Positions 50,278 to 59,129 of a DNA stretch of 64,000 nucleotides are shown piece after piece. The DNA lies in the NCBI GenBank assembly GCA_000507305.1, contig DF239333.1, positions 151,550 to 215,549 on the forward strand. Reading direction: 5' to 3'. The DNA is from Breviolum minutum Mf 1.05b.01 (taxonomy: Eukaryota; Sar; Dinophyceae; Suessiales; Symbiodiniaceae). Position 1 is the stretch's first letter. The number at the start of each line of letters is the position of its first letter. The notes below the pieces were generated by a model, which made no database searches, was not told the origin of the DNA, and saw only the letters and a program-made list of their open reading frames with translations. The position numbers and the translations under genes were made by a program.

Positions 50278-53070
50278 ATGGGTGCTTCTACAGTTCGTGT
50301 GTCTGCTGTGGTGAATTCATTGCCTCGATGGATCTTGAATACAAAGGGATCTCTGAGAGGTTTTTTGCTTTCCATCCTGAAGCCCATTGACGATAGTTTG
50401 TCGTCCACGTCACGTTCCAGACCTGCTGCTCCGCCAGGGGCAAGTGTGTGGCCTATGCCGGTTCCTTATCCGGAGGTTTTTGTGAAGAGTAAGCAGCATC
50501 TCTGTCGTGTCCTTTGGGAAAAGAAGTTAGTTTCTTTACAGGTGGTGGTGTTGTCATGGCTTCATTTGAACAAGCCACACTCAGCCCCCTCTTTTTTGCA
50601 ACTTGGGGGACAGCTGACTTCGAAACAATGGAGTGCAGTCAACAACATGCTGCGCTTGGTGCGTGACAGTAATACACCTGAATTTGTTGATGCGGCTGAC
50701 ATGGGACGATCTGCTTCCAAGTATGAGTCTGTGGAGAAGACGTTGGAGGCAATGTCCAGTGCAGTCAGTTTTTTGCATGGTGGAAACAGCTATCACAGAT
50801 CATCTGTTTCAAGGCCCTCTTTCTTTGAAGACAAGTGGCTGAAGAGTGGTGTTATAGTTGGTAGATTGCCGGGGTCAACGACATGCACAGCAAGGCCCAT
50901 CATTGCTTCCAGACTGAACTTCCCGGGTAAGCCTCGGTTCGATCCAGTGAGATTCTTTGATGCTCGTACTGGTGATTTGTACCTTCGCCCCTTGGATCAT
51001 TGTCTGGATCACAGGTTTTGTGCAGTGGACGTGCCTCATGTTTCAGTCCGGGCAACTGAAAACAACAAGGTTGAGCTGTTCAAGAAGCTTGCAGGTAGTG
51101 GCAGACTCTCAGCAGTACCTTCTGCCTTGACTCGTGGAAAATACTGCTCGGGGTTATTTTCAGTGCTGAAAGACTCAACTCGTGACCGACTCATATTGGA
51201 CGCGAGGCCGCCCAACGCTTTAGAGTTTCCTAAAACGGCTTGGTGCGGCACTATGGGGTCAGGAAGCAGTTTGATGGACCTTTCGTTGCTTCCCCATGAA
51301 GAGTTCCGAGTATCGGGACTTGATCTCAGAGATTTCTTTTACCAATTCGCAATATCCAAACAACGAGTTGCTCGCAACACGCTTGCTGGCACCGTTTCTT
51401 TGGAGCAGGCGAAGGAAATTTTTGGGGTCGATTTTTCTTGGGAGGAGGAGCCTGTTCACTTGGCTCTCTCTACGTTAGCAATGGGTGACCTTTTGGCATG
51501 TGAGTTTGCCCAATCTGCACATCTTGGACTCTGCTTGCAACGTGATGTTTGTGTTCCAGGTGAGTTGATAACGTTGAGGCTCCCAGTGCCACGCACTCCA
51601 GTTCTTGCTGGCATTGTGATCGATGATTTCATCATCATGGAAAAAGTGGTGAGGAATTCATGTGGCGACTTTCCGGCCTATGAGCAGTCTGCAGCAAAAG
51701 TTCGAATTGACAGAGCCTTGAAAGCTTATGAAGAAGAGCATTTGGAAGCGAATCTGAAGAAATCATTTTTTGGAGAAGCTTCAGCAAAATTCTGGGGCTA
51801 TGAGATTGACGGTTCGAAAGGCCTTGTGCGAGCTGCCTCTTCTAGGCTCTGGCCGGTGATTGCTATTACTGGTCGTGTTTGTTTGCTGAAGTACGCCACG
51901 GTTGGGTTGCTCGAATCTTTAGCAGGAAGCTGGGTATCGATCTTGGGGGCACGTAGACGCATGCTGTGCTTGATGAATATCATTTTCGAACCTTTGGGAA
52001 TCGAAGATCAACAACAGATCATTGCCATATCTCCCGAGCTGCAAGATGAGTTGATGTCTATTGTGGTCTGCTCGTTGCTCGCAGTCGGTGATTTGCGATG
52101 CAAATACTTGCCATATGTGTTCGCCTCCGATGCATCCATGGAATGGATGGCTGCCGTTCGTGCCCCTTTGCATGAGAATGCTGTGCGTGAGTTGTGCAGG
52201 TTTTCTTTGAAGAAGAGCACTTGGAGCCAATTGTTGCCTCCGGCCAAGGCTTGGTTGAGATCGCACGAACTTCTTGAAGTCGCCGATGAAGTGCCAGGTC
52301 AAGCATATGACTCTCATCCTCTCTGGGTTGTATTAGCTCGGTGCTTGAGCTTCAAAGAACGGTGGCGATCTCCTTGCAAGTCTGGTGTTCACATCAACCT
52401 TCTTGAGTTGAAAGGATATCTCAATGAGGAGAAGCGAATCTGCCAAGCCAATCAACAATCTCGTTTTTTGTTTGGCCTCGACAGTCAGGTCTGTTTGGGA
52501 GCCCTTGTCAAGGGCCGTTCTTCTTCGGTGCCTATCAATGAGATGCTCTGCCGACAGCTTTGTTTTCTGTTGGGCTCAGGGAATCAGGGCTTTTACATGT
52601 ATTTCCCATCTCCTGTCAACAGAGCAGATGGCCCTACACGTAATTCCTCGCCTCCTGCCCCCGACATTCCATTTCCTGATTGGTTGGCAGCTTTGGAAGA
52701 CGGCGAAGTGGCTCTCTTTGACGAGTGGTTGAAGCAAGCAGAAAGAGGGGTGGTGATTCAGCCCTTTAACTTCAATGACCTGCTCAACGGTAGAAAGATG
52801 GACATTGCGCCTAATTCATCGGTGTCCAAGAAGCTTAAGAGACAGCAGCGTGTTGTGTCTTGTGCCCCTATAGTTGAACCCAAGCTGTCTTCTGACCCTG
52901 CCGAAGAACCTTTTGCAGATGATGATCCCGAGAAGACTAGCTGCTCCCATCACTTGACACAACCTCATGGGGAGGGAACATGTCCGAGTGACCGCTGTTA
53001 TCCTGATCCTTGGATGTGCCGGGTGGGGGGAGCAGCAGCAGTCAGAGTAAAAAAGAAGAGTCAGAGTTGA
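50278..53070 (+). CDS. Reverse transcriptase-RNase H polyprotein of the YR retroelement
   Basis: 930 codons from the first ATG after the Gag stop; the frame itself is open far upstream. RT motifs: GLFSVLKDSTRDRLILDARP (about residues 291-310), the catalytic motif A block SGLDLRDFFYQF with Asp 349, and the active-site pair in VIDDFIIME (Asp 449-450), a variant of the usual YxDD. RNase H follows with acidic residues in FASDAS (618), LLELKGY (Glu 710), FGLDSQ (735) and RADGPTR (784), the arrangement usual for DIRS-type elements. The tail is acidic and then basic. The product copies the element RNA and degrades the RNA strand of the hybrid. The stop at 53,068-53,070 lies just after an A AAA AAG slippery site. 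The upstream junction reads TTGA, so start at TTG 50,200 or a -1 shift from Gag are alternatives. Confidence 0.9.
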   Translation: MGASTVRVSAVVNSLPRWILNTKGSLRGFLLSILKPIDDSLSSTSRSRPAAPPGASVWPMPVPYPEVFVKSKQHLCRVLWEKKLVSLQVVVLSWLHLNKPHSAPSFLQLGGQLTSKQWSAVNNMLRLVRDSNTPEFVDAADMGRSASKYESVEKTLEAMSSAVSFLHGGNSYHRSSVSRPSFFEDKWLKSGVIVGRLPGSTTCTARPIIASRLNFPGKPRFDPVRFFDARTGDLYLRPLDHCLDHRFCAVDVPHVSVRATENNKVELFKKLAGSGRLSAVPSALTRGKYCSGLFSVLKDSTRDRLILDARPPNALEFPKTAWCGTMGSGSSLMDLSLLPHEEFRVSGLDLRDFFYQFAISKQRVARNTLAGTVSLEQAKEIFGVDFSWEEEPVHLALSTLAMGDLLACEFAQSAHLGLCLQRDVCVPGELITLRLPVPRTPVLAGIVIDDFIIMEKVVRNSCGDFPAYEQSAAKVRIDRALKAYEEEHLEANLKKSFFGEASAKFWGYEIDGSKGLVRAASSRLWPVIAITGRVCLLKYATVGLLESLAGSWVSILGARRRMLCLMNIIFEPLGIEDQQQIIAISPELQDELMSIVVCSLLAVGDLRCKYLPYVFASDASMEWMAAVRAPLHENAVRELCRFSLKKSTWSQLLPPAKAWLRSHELLEVADEVPGQAYDSHPLWVVLARCLSFKERWRSPCKSGVHINLLELKGYLNEEKRICQANQQSRFLFGLDSQVCLGALVKGRSSSVPINEMLCRQLCFLLGSGNQGFYMYFPSPVNRADGPTRNSSPPAPDIPFPDWLAALEDGEVALFDEWLKQAERGVVIQPFNFNDLLNGRKMDIAPNSSVSKKLKRQQRVVSCAPIVEPKLSSDPAEEPFADDDPEKTSCSHHLTQPHGEGTCPSDRCYPDPWMCRVGGAAAVRVKKKSQS
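53049..53055 (+). promoter_or_regulatory. Candidate -1 ribosomal frameshift site (A AAA AAG)
   Basis: In the RT-RNase H frame the codons are GTA AAA AAG AAG, giving the canonical X XXY YYZ heptamer A AAA AAG. A -1 slip continues as GAA GAG TCA in the frame that leads toward the methyltransferase domain; without slipping, translation stops 13 nt later. No clear downstream stem or pseudoknot was found by eye. Confidence 0.6.
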
Positions 53071-53557
53071 TCCGATTGCTGAAGTCATTCCCTCCTCAGC
53101 AGTTCTTTTGTAAAGACGGTGATCCCGATTTTAAAAGGCTGGGTCGCTGGATCTTTTTTCAGGTTCCTTTGGTGTTGCTCGACAACTCATTTTAGCTGGA
53201 TCTCCTTGGGTGCTAACCTTCGAATGGAAGAGAAGTGCCATGGAAAATTTGCTCGATGATGGCTTGAGACAACGATTGGTTCTTTTGATCGAATTGGGAG
53301 CTTTTGGCAGCATTTCAATGGCTCCTGTATGTGCATCGTTCTCTCGAGCCATAACTCCTGCAGTGCGATCTGTTTCTCGGCCTCGGGGGCTTTCGGGCCT
53401 TACTGCCAACATGAGACGTAAAGTGAAAGAAGGGAACTCTCATGGTGACTTTTGCATGAGGATCATGCTGCTGTGTGAAACGTTGGATATAGCTTTTTTC
53501 TTAGAGAATCCAGATTTGAGTTGGCTTTGGCGCTTGAAGAGCTACAAGAAATTTTGA
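53055..53557 (+). CDS. C5 cytosine-methyltransferase-like domain, N-terminal part, interrupted
   Basis: After the -1 shift the frame reads EESELIRLLKSFPPQQFF and runs to about 53,140. The next homologous segment lies a further -1 frame away: SLDLFSGSFGVARQ (53,144 on) matches motif I of C5 DNA methyltransferases, MAPVCASFSRA (Cys codon 53,330-53,332) corresponds to the catalytic motif IV, and FFLENPDLSWLW (ENP at 53,504-53,512) to motif VI. The frame ends at TGA 53,555-53,557, but the same frame continues beyond with the expected C-terminal part. So one frame change near 53,135-53,150 and one stop interrupt the domain in this copy. Retroelement-borne C5 methyltransferases have been reported in dinoflagellates, and the likely role is methylation of the element's own DNA. 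Activity of this copy is uncertain; Cys is preceded by Val instead of the usual Pro. Confidence 0.68.
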
Positions 53558-54871
53558 GGCGCCAATTCACCGAGTGTGTTCCGTTTCTGCTTTTGCAGGT
53601 TCGGGACGCCATGGATGAAGCCCACTCGTGTTGCCACCTCCACGAAGTTGCGAGGTCTACGAATGTGGTGTGTCTGCAGCCAAAGGCACTTGCAGCTTCG
53701 TGGGTATTCAAGGGTGCACAAGAAAAGTTGGACGTCGGTAGCTGAGCCGTACCCTCGTGGTTTATCGCGTCTTTTGGCCATTTCACTTGCAGTTCAAGCA
53801 GGCTGGTGCCATTGGAAGAAACTGGACGTAGCTGGGTGTAGTCGGTGTTTGTCGTTGAGGGCAGGTGAGGCCTCTCATCCAGGCCCTTCAGCTTTTGACA
53901 AGAGGAACAGACCGAAGACCACATTGGAGAACTTACCGGTTTTGTCAGCAGGCACCATTGCTTTGGAGGCTAGAGAATTGGAACGTTTCATCGCTTGGTG
54001 TGGACAGTATCTTTGCTCTCTGCCTCCGAGTGATATCTTTGACGCTGTACCGCCGTTTTTGGGTCAATGTCTACGTTGTTATGGTGACATTAGTTTTCAG
54101 ACTGGTGGTGCGTTAAGCAACTTCCGACATTTGATCCTGGCTTGTCAACGGTGGAAGCCTATGTGCCGACCTTTTGTTTATCCGGCATGGGAACTTGTGG
54201 CAAGGTGGGAGAATCAAGAGCCGGTCAATCACCGGCCTCCGATACCGGAGAGTCTCTGTAAGGCACTTTGTTTCCTCAGCTGGAATTTCGGTTGGTATGA
54301 CTTCACTGGTGTGACTCTTCTTGCTTTTTACGGTGGAGGACGAATTGGGGAGGTTTTGAAATGCAGAAGACATGATCTCGTTCTCCCGTCGGACACCTTT
54401 GATCCTGACCAACGTGGAGCTTTTTTGCAGCTTAGGTCTTTCAAATCCCTACACCGTCAGCCTGCCAAGATCCAACATATGAAAATTGTGCATCGTGGTG
54501 CCGTGTATCTTCTAAGAGCAATTTTTGACAACAAAACAAATAAGTCGTTGCTTTTTGAAGGTTCACCTCATCAGTACAGGAAGAGGTGGGATTTTCTCAT
54601 CAATCTGCTTGGAATAGACAGATCACTGCGTTTGACTCCTGGTGGTTTAAGAGGTGGTGCTGCAGTGGCTATGTATCGACAGGAGAGGCCGATAAGCGAT
54701 ATTGCTTGGACTCTCCGGCTTAGACATCAAAGCACGCTGGAAAGTTACCTCCAAGAGTGTAGTGCATTGACTGTTTTTTCAAGTTTTGACCCGAGGACGA
54801 GATCTCTCATCAAGACAGGGGCTTTTCTTTTTTCTTTGCTTGCAGATGGTGCGGTTAAACTGGGAAGTTGA
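53558..54871 (+). CDS. Methyltransferase C-terminal part fused to tyrosine recombinase
   Basis: The frame is open from 53,558. It begins with FCRFGTPWMKPTRVAT and WTSVAEPYPRGLSRLLA, which fit the C-terminal half of the methyltransferase-like domain. The tyrosine recombinase follows: catalytic Arg in FYGGGRIGEVL (codon 54,341-54,343), Lys-containing strand region around RSFKSLHRQPAKIQ, second Arg in TPGGLRGGAAV (54,650-54,652), His in LRLRHQST (54,725-54,727) and the nucleophile Tyr in LESYLQE (54,746-54,748). The first His of the usual HxxR box is Gly. The enzyme should integrate the circular DNA form of the element by strand exchange. There is no ATG at the front of the frame, so it is probably translated as the end of a polyprotein through the methyltransferase. 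Confidence 0.82.
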   Translation, partial: GANSPSVFRFCFCRFGTPWMKPTRVATSTKLRGLRMWCVCSQRHLQLRGYSRVHKKSWTSVAEPYPRGLSRLLAISLAVQAGWCHWKKLDVAGCSRCLSLRAGEASHPGPSAFDKRNRPKTTLENLPVLSAGTIALEARELERFIAWCGQYLCSLPPSDIFDAVPPFLGQCLRCYGDISFQTGGALSNFRHLILACQRWKPMCRPFVYPAWELVARWENQEPVNHRPPIPESLCKALCFLSWNFGWYDFTGVTLLAFYGGGRIGEVLKCRRHDLVLPSDTFDPDQRGAFLQLRSFKSLHRQPAKIQHMKIVHRGAVYLLRAIFDNKTNKSLLFEGSPHQYRKRWDFLINLLGIDRSLRLTPGGLRGGAAVAMYRQERPISDIAWTLRLRHQSTLESYLQECSALTVFSSFDPRTRSLIKTGAFLFSLLADGAVKLGS

Positions 54872-54952
54872 AATTCTTCAACTACAGACAAATGCGCTTG
54901 GCTTCTTCGTCTTGCGCCCATGTCTTTTGACCTGGTGGCACTGCTTTTTGGT

Positions 54953-55061
54953 GGAAGCTTCTTTTCATCCAGCTTCGAACGGTGCTATCTCGAGGCTATG
55001 GCCATCTGATTTCTGCCTTGGTGGACTCCTTTGATGGCTTTGGGAAGCCTCGACGACTTTT
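54953..55061 (+). repeat. Split direct repeat B1 (internal)
   Basis: This 109-bp sequence starts GGAAGCTTCTTTTC and ends CGACGACTTTT. It is identical to 55,210-55,318. It lies 81 bp after the recombinase stop codon and is separated from A2 by 74 bp. Confidence 0.88.
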
Positions 55062-55135
55062 AACTTGTCCGGGCGATGCAGTGAAAACAAGCCGTGCCTG
55101 CTTGCAGCAATTAGCACAGAAGGGAGCAGAATCAC

Positions 55136-55177
55136 ATGGTTTGATGTGATGAAATGACCGGGTGCAGTTTTGAGGGC
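55136..55177 (+). repeat. Split direct repeat A2 (internal)
   Basis: A perfect 42-bp copy of the left end A1, placed between B1 and B2. In PAT/Ngaro elements the internal B1-A2 block templates the ends during replication through a circle. Here B1 and A2 are not directly adjacent but 74 bp apart. Confidence 0.86.
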
Positions 55178-55209
55178 CTCACCCACCCTCCCTGCAGCTA
55201 CAGCTGTGG

Positions 55210-55318
55210 GGAAGCTTCTTTTCATCCAGCTTCGAACGGTGCTATCTCGAGGCTATGGCCATCTGATTTCTGCCTTGGTGGACTCCTTTGATGGCTTTGG
55301 GAAGCCTCGACGACTTTT
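55210..55318 (+). repeat. Split direct repeat B2 (right end of the YR retroelement)
   Basis: A perfect 109-bp copy of B1, 32 bp after A2. Beyond it the sequence changes at once to TATATATACACG-type host DNA, so its end is taken as the right boundary of the element. Confidence 0.87.
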
Positions 55319-55449
55319 TATATATACACGTAACATATGTGTATGTAACCTAGTGTCTTTTTCTTACACCGTCTAGATGACACCATACTTCCGAAATCAC
55401 TTTTACCTATCAAGATGTTGCGGGGATTCTGAAAATGCTTTCTCAACAG

Positions 55450-55579
55450 GGAATGGAAGCGTGAATCTAAGGGGGTATATTATATCCACATGTGGGGTGT
55501 CCCTGAAAGCATCTCTGATTTTGATGGATGTCCTTTGGATGACCTGGAGACCGGCAGGGCGACATGGCCAAGTGCTTGA
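55450..55579 (+). CDS. Candidate exon downstream of the YR retroelement
   Basis: Acceptor TGCTTTCTCAACAG, then EWKRESKGVYYIHMWGVPES, SDFDGCPLDDLETGRATW and TGA. It lies 130 bp past the element's right end, on the same strand, suggesting that the element sits in an intron. Confidence 0.43.
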
Positions 55580-56311
55580 CCACGTGCAATGCTCGAACCT
55601 TCCTCCAGCCCCAGCTGAATAAGGCTTGGCTATAAACTTGGGTTGGAACTACCTGGGTTTACAATGGTTAAGGATGGTTTACCACATCATGAGTTTGTTG
55701 GGATTGGAACATAGTTGATTTTGTTTTGAAAATTCCAAAGGTAGACTCCCATATGCCGTGGATATTTATATGGAAAACACTATTGGACATGGCATTGGCA
55801 AATGAACATTTGTGTGAGTTCAGGGGGAAGGGTGCTTCATAAATCCATTAATTGAGGCCCTATTGTTGGGGGGATACAGCATGGGGAGGCGGTCGACCCC
55901 GATCAACAATCAAATCAAGTACCAAGTGCAACGGGTCAGATTTCTGAAACATCAAAAAAAGATCTGAGAATCTATGAATCATCCAAGGTTTTTTTGGTGG
56001 TTTTTGACCATGTGGAAGTGCTTGTCCTGTAGTGATATGTGTACCGTTTTTTGAAGACATAAGCTGGGGATACATTTCATGGCAACATCATTTTTTAATA
56101 TCTTGGCCATGGGAAATTATTTGATTTTTACCTTATCTTCAAGAAATCAGAATAGGTTGAATTTCATTTCACGATCACTTGTCTGAACACGGGCAGAAAA
56201 GATAGTGTATAACAAGGGAATCCCCCGTATTTTAGTGATATTGATTTTGTTGAAATCTGACAAGTTACCACGACGTTATGCATAACTATATATATATATA
56301 CATATTCGCAG

Positions 56312-56465
56312 TGCCGGCAGACAATTTGGGGCAGCAGTCACAATCCTTGGCCTGTGTGACCCAGGCGTGTCGGAGCACTATGAAGTTGGAGAAGGGCGAT
56401 GTGAACCCCAAGGACTGTGAAACATTGAGACCAACCACTGGAGACCAAGCATCCTTTTTGGGATG
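56312..56465 (+). CDS. Candidate exon
   Basis: Acceptor CATATTCGCAG, donor GGATG|GTCC. The GC-rich frame reads PADNLGQQSQSLACVTQACR and KLEKGDVNPKDCETLRPTTG. No family recognised. Confidence 0.42.
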
Positions 56466-56625
56466 GTCCAATTTCATATTATATAAGATCAAAAAAGCAT
56501 AGCATTGTAGGATTCCTATATATGTCTCTGCATGTCTAGTGATGAAATATAATCTATAGAACGATGCGATATCATATGTACAGTATATTTGTATATTTGA
56601 CTTTCACTGTAATGTCATGATTGAT

Positions 56626-56720
56626 GTATTGGGGAAAGTCTCCAACTTCTTCAAACAACACCTGCCCCGGATGGAGCCATCATCAACCTTTTGATCGCTA
56701 GCGATCCAGATGGAAGGCAG
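56626..56720 (+). CDS. Candidate exon
   Basis: An open, GC-richer island reading GESLQLLQTTPAPDGAIINL and LIASDPDGRQ. Edges are not well defined. The minus strand is also open with its own splice-like sites. Confidence 0.33.
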
Positions 56721-58432
56721 ATACATGAACGCAGCTTGAGTTGGGGAATTCACTATCCCTGCAACAACCAAGGCAATATGGCACATTGACTTTCAAACTA
56801 GGTATAGAGTTAAAGAGTTTGATCTCATGAGTCCCAGGAAGATCTGGTGGAAACAAATAGGGTAGGTTTTACCAAACATGACAAATAACATGGATAATAT
56901 GAAGGGCATTGAAGGGCAAGCGCCCACCCCGAAGAGAAACGGTTATTTTCTTGATTCAGCTTGTGAAGTAAGTTGGAAGCAACTATGAAGTATCCAGATA
57001 CGCATATGGATGAAGAAAAAATCATCAAAACTGTGATCTCAAAAAAGTGGTACCAGTACCTTCCCTCTCGTGTTTTTGCCACATATTTCTGACTCCTTCC
57101 TTTTTTTGTTCTACAAGGATCACATCCTCTTCGGTACTAGCTGTTTTGAGCCCATGAAGGTGCTAAAGGACTGCGATGGGTTGGTGGCTTGGTAGACTTT
57201 GAAAAACCAGAGTTTTTGTTGATGCAGTTGATATACAAGATAAGTAGTGAATAACTAGTGTCATATGTTGAATGCAATTGTTTAACTTCCAGTCCAACAT
57301 GTAAGGTGCTATGCCACTTAGCAAGATAGTTCCTTAGCTTTCAGCTGCTACCAAACATATGTTCTTCCCGAACTGATTCAACTGATTCAGAAGTGATTCA
57401 CACGCAACAACTTGAATTCCAGGAAGTTTCATTGCTAAATGGCAAAGAGTTCATTTCAATTATATATACATATCTATGCTGACATCCTCCCAAAATCACT
57501 CGACATTTTATAGGGTGAGCTTAAGATCTGGGAATGCTAAAGAAATCCCCAGAATCCCTAAAATCACTGGGGCAGATGCCCAATTTCATGATATCTTTTC
57601 ACCCAAACTTGGATTTAGGGAGATGCAAATCACAGCTGCAGGATAACACCGGCAAGGGCGAGTACATTGAGGGAGCGTCCGGTGGCCCAAAAAACTAAAG
57701 GTGGAGATTTGGACAAACATAGGCCTTGAAAATAGGCCTTCCATGGCCTTCCCAAAAGGAAAGTCGTCTTCCAACCATCATTTTTGTTTGGGTCTATGCT
57801 AAACTTTTGGGGGAGTGGTAGTATGGCAGGTCAACAATAGGCTTTAAGGCTCTACTGTTTATCAGAGAGAAGTCGCGTCCCTATAGAATCTATGAATCTT
57901 AAATCATGAAGCCTGATTAACTGATTAACTGACCAAGCATCAAACTGAAACAGAATTATCAACAGACGTTACGCTTGTTCAAAAGGTTGCAAATGTGGCT
58001 TTGGTTTAACCAGAAGCGAGAATTATGCACTTTGCTTTGGTTGTATGCAATTGGGGTTACTCAGTACTCCATAAGATGCCACTTGCCTAATCAAGCATTT
58101 AAACAGATGTGTTTTGCTCAGTGCTTCAGTCAGAAAAGTCCTTTGCTTATATCATGCGTCAGTTCGTACAGGGAAACCCTCCAACAATGGATAAATAGAT
58201 GTAGCTGGGTGAATCGTCAATTTGGGTGAATCATAGAGGTGTCAGGTGACACCAGCCCAACTGGTTTTTAATATGCACAGGGAGTTCTCCCTGTTTTGCA
58301 TAGGTATGCGATTGAGCGGATAGATTCAAGATCTGTCCATTCCATTCCGATTTCATCCATGATTCTTTTGTCTACATTTCTGTGCTAGTTACAGTAAATA
58401 GATGTAGTAGATCAACTGATAAACATATACGA

Positions 58433-58618
58433 TCATTTCTTCGTTGCCTTGCCTTTGTCCCTCATTCCGGTCTCCGACTTCGGAAAAACAACGGCGCTTC
58501 GCCCTTCGCTTCGTAGCGAGGTGTTTCCCATCGTTGACGTTTCCGTCAGATCATGGCTTAGTTTCGGCCGTGTTGAAGCCATGCTCTTGAAGAGCTTGAG
58601 CCGCTTGGGCAAATCCCC
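58433..58618. CDS. Candidate exon, strand undecided
   Basis: A GC-rich island open on both strands. Plus: VSDFGKTTALRPSLRSEVFP and RSWLSFGRVEAMLLKSLSRL, with a CCTG|GTAGGA donor. Minus: GDLPKRLKLFKSMASTRPKL to GMRDKGKATKK and a stop, with a TTTTTCCTACCAG acceptor. The same CTACCAG/CTGGTAG bases serve both readings. Confidence 0.4.
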
Positions 58619-58976
58619 CTGGTAGGAAAAACCCTTCCATAGACATCCCCCCCAAGGTAGGAAAAACATTGACCTTGTAGGGCCACTTAATGGCACTATA
58701 AAATTGTGTGCCAGGTGGAGTCAGAACCCAAGAGAGAAAGGAGAAATAGAAAGTTATTTTGTTTTGTTGCTTCCTATCACATGGCCATACCCCCTCGAAT
58801 CATCCAAAAAACTAATCAAGAAAGCATCCATTTTGTGAGACCACAGTTGGGGGAAGGTGTTACTGTGTATTGATGCCTACAAGAGATAACTGAATCTAGA
58901 CTAAGTACAACCGCTAAGACTAAGGGCTCACACCATGCCAATGTTGCACCATGCAAGTATTGTTGGGTTGTTTCAG

Positions 58977-59129
58977 GGAGAGAGGAAGGGTAGTGACCTC
59001 GTTGAGGCTTGTGATGGTGAGATAGAAAGGAGCCAGAATCCCACAACTGCTGCAAACGTTGTGCGGTCCAAAGCAGTGCTGTCAAGCGTCGAACTAGCAA
59101 ATCCAAGCTCTGAAACTGCAAATGACATG
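58977..59129 (+). CDS. Candidate exon
   Basis: 153 bp (51 codons) between TTGGGTTGTTTCAG and GACATG|GTTGGT. The frame reads GERKGSDLVEACDGEIERSQ, NPTTAANVVRSKAVLSSVEL and ANPSSETANDM, hydrophilic and well bounded. No family recognised. Confidence 0.52.

Larger units (their letters stand above)
54872..55209 (+). other. 3' non-coding part of the YR retroelement
   Basis: This holds B1, a 74-bp spacer, A2 and a 32-bp spacer. The spacers match neither the outer flank of A1 nor that of B2. No further ORF is supported. Confidence 0.6.
47604..55318 (+). mobile_element. Tyrosine-recombinase retrotransposon with split direct repeats (DIRS/PAT/Ngaro-like)
   Basis: The element is 7.7 kb and contains, in order, repeat A1, a small membrane ORF, a coiled-coil ORF, a Gag-like ORF, an RT-RNase H ORF, a cytosine-methyltransferase-like domain, a tyrosine recombinase, then repeats B1, A2 and B2. 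Both repeat pairs are identical (A 42 bp, B 109 bp). The order A1-genes-B1-A2-B2 is the split-direct-repeat layout known from PAT and Ngaro elements, which replicate through a circular DNA that the recombinase integrates. No target-site duplication is visible, as expected for recombinase integration. The coding part is clearly more GC-rich than its AT-rich flanks. Identical repeats suggest recent insertion, yet the methyltransferase region carries a frame change and a stop. Family placement is inferred from domain content and repeat order; a phylogeny would settle it. Confidence 0.88.

Noticed and set aside
53570..53610. An intron ending at TTTTGCAG inside the methyltransferase region
   Set aside because: The frame across it gives the expected CRFGTPW block, so the AG lies in coding sequence.
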